Of a DNA stretch of 6,581 nt, positions 1-5,774 are shown one piece after another. A program made the position numbers and the translations under genes. The first letter of the stretch is position 1, and each line of letters starts with the position of its first letter. Source of the stretch: Bacteroidaceae bacterium (GTDB lineage Bacteria; Bacteroidota; Bacteroidia; Bacteroidales; Bacteroidaceae). Location: assembly GCA_024695315.1 (NCBI GenBank), contig JAILIJ010000002.1, positions 1 to 6,581 of the forward strand. The letters run 5' to 3'. The notes under the pieces were generated by a model. It saw only the letters and a program-made list of their open reading frames with translations. It did not search any database and had not been told where the DNA came from.

Positions 1-155
1 ACCCATGGCAGACCCATCCATCCGGTGTATAGTGTTATCTCTCCGTCCGTAAGACCGAATTCCTTAAACATTAGAACAGAAATCAAGATAACGGCTGTAA
101 ATGGTAACGCTTCCCCAAGATAGAGAGAAGGTACCCAATGGTATGGTTTTGTCAT
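1..155 (-). CDS. AmpG-like MFS permease, N-terminal fragment (cut by left window edge)
   Basis: Only the first 51 codons plus two bases are inside the window; the frame is open to the left edge. The translation starts MTKPYHWVPSLYLGEALPF and ends near TLYTGWMGLPW. This is the pattern of the first transmembrane helix and first loop of the AmpG branch of the major facilitator superfamily (a WVPxLYxxEgLP motif, a hydrophobic helix around residues 8-30, a short GLTDGEI loop, then YTxWxxLPW opening helix 2). Known AmpG proteins are inner-membrane proton symporters that import GlcNAc-anhydroMurNAc muropeptides for cell-wall recycling; the substrate here is not proven. The ATG at 153-155 is chosen because homologous sequence begins immediately after it; no clear Shine-Dalgarno precedes it. 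It lies 82 bp after the SpoIID-domain gene on the same strand, with no visible promoter between, so co-transcription is likely. Alternative: a related sugar-transporting MFS member. Confidence 0.77.
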   Translation of the reverse strand, partial: MTKPYHWVPSLYLGEALPFTAVILISVLMFKEFGLTDGEITLYTGWMGLPW

Positions 156-237
156 TTTTTGAGTTTGAGAGTTCTTTAATTTATATATTCTTGAATTTGT
201 CTGATTTTTAGAATCTAAAGTAACATGATAGATTAAA

Positions 238-1488
238 TCAATAGATATTCTTAATTTCGGAATTAGGATAATAGTGCATAAGTATCTCATCGAACTTATA
301 TCCTTTATCCCCCATTACGGCAGCACCAATCTGACACAATCCGACGCCGTGCCCCCAGCCTTTGCCGTGGAGTATGAACTTAGTTGTCGTTCCATCCTCA
401 GCCAACTGCTTTTCGACATCAAAGGCAGAAGAATAAAGATGTGTAGGACTAAGCCATTTTCTTATCTCCAGTTCCTTACCAACTGTAAGAATTTTCTTAG
501 TACCGACAATTTTTAACAATATGTGCCTTCCCGATGGGCCTGTGAGTACTGGTATTAAATCGAGGATAGTTCCAAAATCTACACCTGATTTCTGTTTTAC
601 CAACTGGGATAATTCATCGACCGAGTATTCTTGTGTCCACCTATAGAAATGCGCCGTTTCTTGGTCGTATCCATTGAGAACCTGCGAGAGTATTCGTTTA
701 TCGTTAGTATTACAAAAATCCTCTCCTCCATTTGGTGCATCTTGTTTTGCCACAAGATATGGTTTGCTCGTATTTTCCCAACAATTCTGGAACTCTTCCA
801 TGATTCCTCCACAGCATTTTGAGAAACGTGCATCACAGATTTCTCCATCATACATGAGCACCCTTCCACGAGTCTGCTCTATGGCTTCAAGAGCGGTATG
901 GCTTTTAATACGCGTGATGCCCTGGTATCTTTGGCAATGGTCGTCAGCACATACGTCAAAATTGGAATGTGCGTCATGGTCATACCATTTAATATGTAAT
1001 TCCTCTGTATCGACCATTCCCGAATTCTGTAAGTCTTTCTTCTGAGCGCCCTTCGCCTTCACCTGTGCCAATGCCCATGATCGGCTAATAACAGCATGAG
1101 CTTTAAGGAATTCGAGGCTTGCCGTTGCACTCATCTCACTTGAGATAACACTCTTGAGATAATCTTCAATAGTAAGCACATTGACCGCACATAATGTACC
1201 CTCATCAATTATAAACCTGAGTGTACCCATGAAGGTTTGGTTTTCCTTTCTTTCCCAATGGAAATCAATACCAATAACAACGTCATAAAGCGAGAAAGTC
1301 GAATTTGCTCCCTTAGGAACAAATTCGAGCTTTTCATATTGTTTACCACACCAACATATACTGCCGTCTACAAGCGTCACTTCGCTTTCACCTTGGACGT
1401 CCTTGTTATCCATGCAGTAGGCATCGTGTAGATTGAATCTTATCTTTTTGTCATGCAAAATGCCGACACTAATCACAGGTTCTTTCAT
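238..1488 (-). CDS. SpoIID/LytB-domain protein without signal peptide (putative glycan-cleaving enzyme)
   Basis: This 416-residue protein carries the SpoIID/LytB (amidase enhancer) domain. Around residues 107-140 is the core motif TIEDYLKSVISSEMSA followed by LKAHAVISRSWAL; E118 matches the glutamate known to be catalytic in SpoIID, a lytic transglycosylase acting on peptidoglycan stripped of stem peptides. The second signature, HGKGWGHGVGLCQIGAA (374-390), and the terminal ILMHYYPNSEI (402-412) are also family hallmarks. C180 and C185 in DVCADDHCQRYQG lie where some SpoIID proteins bind zinc. About 100 N-terminal residues precede the core and look beta-rich. The start at 1488 is preceded by an in-frame TAA four codons upstream (1498-1500), and the N-terminus MKEPVISVGILHDKKIRF has no hydrophobic signal segment, so the product appears cytosolic, unlike classical SpoIID/LytB. 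It contains 11 cysteines. It sits 71 bp after the GT2-DUF4922 gene and 82 bp before the AmpG-like gene, suggesting a role in muropeptide or glycan breakdown (inference). Confidence 0.88.
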   Translation of the reverse strand: MKEPVISVGILHDKKIRFNLHDAYCMDNKDVQGESEVTLVDGSICWCGKQYEKLEFVPKGANSTFSLYDVVIGIDFHWERKENQTFMGTLRFIIDEGTLCAVNVLTIEDYLKSVISSEMSATASLEFLKAHAVISRSWALAQVKAKGAQKKDLQNSGMVDTEELHIKWYDHDAHSNFDVCADDHCQRYQGITRIKSHTALEAIEQTRGRVLMYDGEICDARFSKCCGGIMEEFQNCWENTSKPYLVAKQDAPNGGEDFCNTNDKRILSQVLNGYDQETAHFYRWTQEYSVDELSQLVKQKSGVDFGTILDLIPVLTGPSGRHILLKIVGTKKILTVGKELEIRKWLSPTHLYSSAFDVEKQLAEDGTTTKFILHGKGWGHGVGLCQIGAAVMGDKGYKFDEILMHYYPNSEIKNIY

Positions 1489-1559
1489 CTGAGTATTTTA
1501 GCTATTTATAATGTCAAAGCGCCATCATACATACGACTTATCAATAGTCATTTACCCTT

Positions 1560-4061
1560 TTACATGACGGAACTTTTCATCTTCATTATCATCTCCAGTT
1601 CGTCATCCAGAGACATGGCACATTCCTGAATTATTGCAGCAGCAACAGAAGGAGTTATCTTTCGGAAATCCTCTTCACGTGGTGTTATTATAAGACCACC
1701 CATATCGAGAGCTCCAGGACTAACAATCATCTGTTCCTTACCCTCCTTAAAATAGCAATCTGGACGATGTTTTGACCTTGGAATTATAACACTAACTATA
1801 CGAGGAGAACCGTCAGAAGTGCTTGCTTCTTTCCACGCCAAAATATTCATCATAGGCTCATTCTGTCCCTCTGGTATTGGCAGAGAATCATAAACCTTTT
1901 TAAATAGATACCTGTTTGCTTCAGGTGTTCGTGTCAAAATAATAACACCTGGGCAAATATAACCACGAAGACTGAAAATTCCCGTATTATCAGCTATAGG
2001 TTCAAGTTTACTTGCCTCGATATATTCTTCTTCGCTTATAGGATAAAGTCGTGAACGAGTCCTACGATATTTCCTATCCCAATCTTTCTCCAATGGCACT
2101 ACTCCTCGGCTACCAGCCTGGAAGTGCATGTGATCAGGCGCAGAGGCTCCGCACAAAGGACCATTATAGAATACCAACATTTCATCACCCAACCCTTCTG
2201 TAATACGCATCATATCCTCATAATTTTCGAGTATGGCCTGTTCAGAATGATGAACCTTAGGAATTGTGAAATGTCTTGGTAATATAGGATAAGGATTGAC
2301 CAATAAGTGGTATTTTCGAGCTATAGGATACTGAATTTGCTCTTCAGGACGGTTGAGTTCGCATAAGAAGCAAGGTCTTTGACTAATAGTCTTAGAATCA
2401 ACCTTAGCTCCTGTGCTTACAATACGTGCCGGATTGTACTGAGCCGCAATTCTGCATTCTGAACAAAGCAGATCGTTAGTCACAACTTTGCTAAGTTGTT
2501 CATAACGTTGAGCAGCCTCAGGCCACAGTTTGAGCTGATGTTCGAATAGTTCATTTGCCATCTGCTCCGTAGCACTCGTATTCCAATAATCGTTGAGATT
2601 CTTACGGTCGAGAATCTCGATAGTACGTAAACCATCCTTATACGCATTATTAGCATTAACTTTCTCTGGTGAAAGAGCGGCATCTGAGTTACCTTCCCAT
2701 CTGCGACACAAATACAATTCATCGTAGATACGTCCAATCTTATATTTACGAGAGAAAGCTAGTCCAAGAGCATAATCTTCGCCATAGCTTGTGTTTGGAA
2801 CACCAATCTTACGAAGCAAAGGTGTGAAGAATGCTCGTGGCGCTCCAAGCCCATTGATACGTAACGCATTATTACGTCCGTTATCATCAGTCCATTCCTT
2901 ATGATCTATGAGGCCAGGAGGTAAAGTCTCAAGTTGAAAGTTACACATTCTGTATGAGCCGATAACCATAGCGCAACACTCATCATAGAATTTATTCACG
3001 ATGCGTTGCAAAGTGTCAGTTCCACTATATAGATCATCGCTATCAAGTTGTACGGCGAAACGTCCGCAAGCTTCATCGTTCACAGCACATGCCCAACATC
3101 CGCCAATTCCGAGATCTTGTCTTTGAGGAATAATGTGTAAGACACGTTCATCCTCCTTTGCCAACTTTTCAAGTATGGCAGTAGTACCGTCTGTTGAATA
3201 ATTGTCAACTACGATAACATTGAATTTGAAATTTGTCTTCTGTGAAAGAGCCGAACGTACAGCATCTTCTATAGTCTTCTCACGGTTGCGTACTGGTATG
3301 ATTACAGAAGCCTCAAACTGAAAGTCATGTCGCTTTAAGTCGACAGGAGCTATCGTTTCTGAATCTATATAAGCGCCAATAAGTTTCAAATGCTGAGTGA
3401 ACACCATTTCCTTTTCAATCTGCGCTTCCCTATTTCGTGGATCGACATAATCAAACTGTTTCTCCCCACTCTTTCTGTTATCCAATTCCTCTTCTGTATA
3501 TAGATACTCGTGCAGATGGAACAAAGGTGCCTCATACTTATGTCTTAGCAAGTAAAGCTGATATTCATACCATCCTGAAAATTTAAGGTTGATATCCTCT
3601 CTTTCCTCCAGGAACTTACGCATGATGGCAACAGAATGGAATGTAACAGCTCCAAAGTCGAAATCGTCACGCACACTTCCATACTGAATATCAATAGTTG
3701 GAGATGCAAACTTATTTCCATCCTTAGCCTTATATCTATCAGAATAAAGAATCGAAGACCCAAGACTACTTGCTACCGAATAAAAACGCTTTAACGCCAT
3801 ATATCCAAATGTCACCATAATCGGATTTAAGCATATAAGTGCATATTCAGACTTAGCCAAATCCGTAATAGTCTTAATTGTCTGTGATGAGTAAATGTTA
3901 TCCACCTTAACAACAGTACATCCTTCATAAGACTGTTCTTCACCATTATGAGTGAGAAGGAAAATATTGCAAACCCGCTTGTATGCTTTTAGCTGGTCAA
4001 TCACTCCCTTTGAATCTTCAACATTCAAACAAGAGATGAAGCAATCTATACCTTTATACAT
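1560..4061 (-). CDS. Glycosyltransferase family 2 - DUF4922 (GalT/VTC2-like nucleotidyltransferase) fusion protein
   Basis: This 833-residue soluble protein has at least two modules. Residues 250-460 form a GT2 (GT-A fold) domain: ASVIIPVRNREKTI (251-264), VIVVDNYSTDGT (282-293), the DXD-type metal/nucleotide site LDSDD (339-343), and the acceptor-side GEDYALGLAF (427-436) with CRRWEGNSD (452-460). Residues 1-240 look like a second, degenerate GT-A-like domain (ILYSDRY at 104-110 in the DXD position, FSGWYEYQLYLLRH at 161-174). After a linker (480-530), residues 530-830 match DUF4922: Cys pairs C533/C536 and C564/C567, LVNPYPILPRHFTIP (587-601), and the HIT-superfamily motif H644-M-H646-F-Q648, as in galactose-1-phosphate uridylyltransferase and GDP-hexose phosphorylases such as VTC2. 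In those families the middle histidine of the triad is the nucleotidylated residue. A plausible activity is making or phosphorolysing an NDP-sugar and transferring a sugar; both substrates are unknown. There is no signal peptide or transmembrane segment. It is the first gene of the leftward operon, behind a good Bacteroidota promoter. Confidence 0.85.
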   Translation of the reverse strand: MYKGIDCFISCLNVEDSKGVIDQLKAYKRVCNIFLLTHNGEEQSYEGCTVVKVDNIYSSQTIKTITDLAKSEYALICLNPIMVTFGYMALKRFYSVASSLGSSILYSDRYKAKDGNKFASPTIDIQYGSVRDDFDFGAVTFHSVAIMRKFLEEREDINLKFSGWYEYQLYLLRHKYEAPLFHLHEYLYTEEELDNRKSGEKQFDYVDPRNREAQIEKEMVFTQHLKLIGAYIDSETIAPVDLKRHDFQFEASVIIPVRNREKTIEDAVRSALSQKTNFKFNVIVVDNYSTDGTTAILEKLAKEDERVLHIIPQRQDLGIGGCWACAVNDEACGRFAVQLDSDDLYSGTDTLQRIVNKFYDECCAMVIGSYRMCNFQLETLPPGLIDHKEWTDDNGRNNALRINGLGAPRAFFTPLLRKIGVPNTSYGEDYALGLAFSRKYKIGRIYDELYLCRRWEGNSDAALSPEKVNANNAYKDGLRTIEILDRKNLNDYWNTSATEQMANELFEHQLKLWPEAAQRYEQLSKVVTNDLLCSECRIAAQYNPARIVSTGAKVDSKTISQRPCFLCELNRPEEQIQYPIARKYHLLVNPYPILPRHFTIPKVHHSEQAILENYEDMMRITEGLGDEMLVFYNGPLCGASAPDHMHFQAGSRGVVPLEKDWDRKYRRTRSRLYPISEEEYIEASKLEPIADNTGIFSLRGYICPGVIILTRTPEANRYLFKKVYDSLPIPEGQNEPMMNILAWKEASTSDGSPRIVSVIIPRSKHRPDCYFKEGKEQMIVSPGALDMGGLIITPREEDFRKITPSVAAAIIQECAMSLDDELEMIMKMKSSVM

Positions 4062-4149
4062 AAATTTCCACTTTAGGTTTATTATTCTTGTTAAGTAGCG
4101 TCGAGATATTTAATATTTTTTTGGACGAATAAACATATTTTCTCGCTGC

Positions 4150-4163
4150 ATCTTTGCAAAGAT
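4150..4163. promoter_or_regulatory. 14-bp perfect palindrome over the leftward -7 element, possible operator
   Basis: ATCTTTGCAAAGAT is its own reverse complement. It covers most of the -7 element and the expected start site of the leftward promoter, a position where a dimeric regulator could block transcription. It may equally be a by-product of the TTTGCA that often follows Bacteroidota -7 elements, so an operator role is only a possibility. Confidence 0.3.
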
Positions 4164-4187
4164 ATAGAGAATGACGATATTTTCAAA
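4157..4187 (-). promoter_or_regulatory. Leftward Bacteroidota-type promoter for the GT2-DUF4922 operon
   Basis: Read on the minus strand, TTTG (4187-4184) is followed after exactly 19 bp by TATCTTTG (4164-4157). This matches the Bacteroidota primary sigma consensus TTTG-N19-21-TAnnTTTG. Transcription should begin near 4150, giving a leader of about 90 nt before the ATG at 4061. The leader has only a weak purine stretch (GGAAA) before the start codon. Confidence 0.72.
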
Positions 4188-4205
4188 AAATATTTGAATC
4201 CATTT

Positions 4206-4236
4206 TTTGCTTTTCATACACTTTGAGTTAACTTTG
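4206..4236 (+). promoter_or_regulatory. Rightward Bacteroidota-type promoter for queF-phoH-helicase
   Basis: TTTG (4206-4209), a 19-bp spacer, then TAACTTTG (4229-4236) match the Bacteroidota consensus. Transcription should start near 4243, giving a leader of about 45 nt before the queF ATG. No comparable element is seen in the queF-phoH gap, so this promoter probably serves all three rightward genes. Confidence 0.75.
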
Positions 4237-4245
4237 CAGAGAAAA

Positions 4246-4262
4246 TAAGTATTATTTACTTA
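4246..4262 (+). other. Small inverted repeat in the queF leader
   Basis: TAAGTA (4246-4251) and TACTTA (4257-4262) are perfect inverted repeats separated by TTATT. They lie just after the predicted start of transcription. The stem is short and A/U-rich, so it could be a weak RNA hairpin, a DNA operator half-site pair, or chance in an A/T-rich region. Confidence 0.25.
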
Positions 4263-4288
4263 CTATAGACAACAAAATTTACACACGA

Positions 4289-4756
4289 ATGAGTAACGAT
4301 CGAGAAACAGAAGGTCTCAAGAGCCTCGGTAAAAAAACTGAGTATCGTCAGGACTATGCACCTGAAGTGTTGGAGTCCTTCCAAAACAAGCACCCAGAAA
4401 ATGACTATTGGGTACGTTTTAACTGTCCGGAGTTCACAAGTCTATGTCCTATCACAGGCCAGCCAGACTTCGCAGAGATACGCATATCGTATCTTCCAGA
4501 TGAGCGTATGGTAGAAAGCAAGAGTCTGAAACTCTACCTTTTCTCCTTCCGCAACCATGGCGACTTCCATGAGGACTGCGTAAACAAGATCATGAAGGAC
4601 CTCATTCGACTGATGGATCCAAAATACATAGAAGTAACAGGCATATTCACACCGCGAGGTGGCATTAGCATCTACCCATACGCCAACTACGGACGACCAG
4701 GCACAAAATATGAGGAGATGGCTCACTACCGTATGATGAATCATGACCTTCATTAA
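4289..4756 (+). CDS. queF: NADPH-dependent 7-cyano-7-deazaguanine (preQ0) reductase, type I QueF
   Basis: QueF reduces the nitrile of preQ0 to the aminomethyl group of preQ1 with two NADPH, a cytosolic step of queuosine tRNA modification. At 155 residues it has the length of the unimodular (type I, B. subtilis-like) family. Visible signatures are CPEFTSLCPITGQPDFA (46-62), the QueF motif ESKSLKLYLFSFRNH (76-90) and FHED (93-96). Aligned by eye with the B. subtilis enzyme (C55, D62, H96, E97), the catalytic set is intact: C53 forms the covalent thioimide, D60 is the proton donor, and H94/E95 bind substrate. The ATG at 4289 gives a normal N-terminal extension (MSNDRETEGLKSLGKKTEY). There is no obvious Shine-Dalgarno, as usual in Bacteroidota. 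It is the first gene of the rightward unit, 31 bp ahead of phoH, behind a consensus promoter. No other queuosine gene is in the window. Confidence 0.97.
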   Translation: MSNDRETEGLKSLGKKTEYRQDYAPEVLESFQNKHPENDYWVRFNCPEFTSLCPITGQPDFAEIRISYLPDERMVESKSLKLYLFSFRNHGDFHEDCVNKIMKDLIRLMDPKYIEVTGIFTPRGGISIYPYANYGRPGTKYEEMAHYRMMNHDLH

Positions 4757-4787
4757 ATTATAAACTCTAACAATTACTAAATAGACA

Positions 4788-5774
4788 TTGATAGAAAAGC
4801 ATATCGTTCTTGAAAATATCGACCTTGTCACATTCTACGGCATCAAGAACGTACATCTTCAGATGATTAAGTCTCTCTACCCTAAACTACGCATTGTCGC
4901 TCGCGGCAATGTGATAAAAGTTATGGGCGACGAGGAGGAGATGTGTGCATTTGAAGATATCATCGACAAGATTCAAAAACATTGCGTAAAGTATAATTCT
5001 CTAAACGAAGAAACCATCCTCACCATTATCAAAGGCGAGCGTACTCAAGAAGAGAATAGCGACAACTCTGCCATAGTGTACAGCGTTACGGGAAAACCTA
5101 TTGCTGCACGTAGTGAAAACCAACAGTCACTCATCGATGCTTTCTTTGAGAACGACATGATTTTCGCTATTGGACCTGCAGGTTCGGGAAAGACATACAT
5201 GAGCATCGCACTCGCCGTACGTGCACTTAAAAACAAGGAAATACGAAGAATCATACTTTCTCGTCCTGCCGTTGAAGCTGGAGAGAAACTCGGTTTCCTT
5301 CCTGGCGACATGAAGGAAAAGATAGACCCTTATCTTCAGCCGCTCTACGATGCACTTCAGGACATGATTCCTGCTCAGAAACTCACAGAGTACATGGAGT
5401 CCAACGTCATACAGATAGCTCCATTGGCTTTCATGCGAGGACGCACACTCAACGATGCGGTTGTCATCCTAGATGAAGCTCAAAACACGACTACTCAACA
5501 GATCAAGATGTTCCTAACTCGTATGGGACAAGGAACTAAAATGATAATCACTGGAGACATGACACAAATTGACCTTCCACGCAGCGTGAAGTCTGGACTG
5601 CGAGAAGCTACTGAGGTTTTGAAGGACGTCAAGGGTATATCAATCATACAAATGAACGAGAAGGATATCGTTCGTCACAAACTTGTCACACGAATAGTCA
5701 ATGCCTACGCAAAATACGATAGACACAGAGAATCCGCAATTCAAGAACGCACTGAATCTGGTTCAGCACACTAA
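4788..5774 (+). CDS. phoH: PhoH-family ATPase, TTG start
   Basis: This 328-residue protein is a PhoH/PhoL-type P-loop ATPase of normal length. Residues 10-65 form the N-terminal KH-like region (RIVARGNVIKVMGDEE, 35-50). The ATPase core shows Walker A GPAGSGKT (129-136), the PhoH signature RPAVEAGEKLGFLPGD (159-174), LAFMRGRTL (213-221), Walker B VVILDEAQN (225-233, D229 and E230), and sensor-like TGDMTQIDLP (255-264). PhoH proteins are cytosolic ATPases connected with phosphate-starvation regulons and with RNA metabolism; the exact substrate is not established. The start is TTG at 4788: an in-frame TAG lies at 4782-4784 and the first internal ATG (residue 26) would cut into the conserved N-terminus, whereas MIEKHIVLE agrees with related proteins as I recall them. 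It follows queF by 31 bp without a promoter or terminator, and its last 74 nt overlap the next gene in another frame. Confidence 0.95.
   Translation: MIEKHIVLENIDLVTFYGIKNVHLQMIKSLYPKLRIVARGNVIKVMGDEEEMCAFEDIIDKIQKHCVKYNSLNEETILTIIKGERTQEENSDNSAIVYSVTGKPIAARSENQQSLIDAFFENDMIFAIGPAGSGKTYMSIALAVRALKNKEIRRIILSRPAVEAGEKLGFLPGDMKEKIDPYLQPLYDALQDMIPAQKLTEYMESNVIQIAPLAFMRGRTLNDAVVILDEAQNTTTQQIKMFLTRMGQGTKMIITGDMTQIDLPRSVKSGLREATEVLKDVKGISIIQMNEKDIVRHKLVTRIVNAYAKYDRHRESAIQERTESGSAH

Noticed and set aside
674..1045. 123-codon plus-strand frame opposite the SpoIID-domain gene, with the nearby frames at 274-516, 597-869, 631-822 and 1237-1431
   Set aside because: All lie inside the SpoIID-domain coding region in other frames, have no promoter or recognisable motif, and contain low-complexity or Cys/Trp-rich translations typical of shadows.
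1489..1559. Internal promoter or terminator between the GT2-DUF4922 and SpoIID-domain genes
   Set aside because: Neither a TAnnTTTG element with an upstream TTTG nor a hairpin with a T-run was found on the minus strand.
2480..3763. Short minus-strand frames at 2480-2737 and 3545-3763
   Set aside because: They are alternative frames inside the GT2-DUF4922 gene, whose own frame carries all the conserved motifs.
4237..4288. PreQ1 riboswitch in the queF leader
   Set aside because: The leader is only about 45 nt and A/T-rich. It lacks the C-rich loop and the downstream A-rich pseudoknot strand of preQ1 aptamers; only a weak 6-bp hairpin is present.
4442..4831. 129-codon open frame on the minus strand opposite queF
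   Set aside because: It is fully antisense to a strongly recognised queF and the phoH start, and its translation resembles no family I know. It is a codon-bias shadow.
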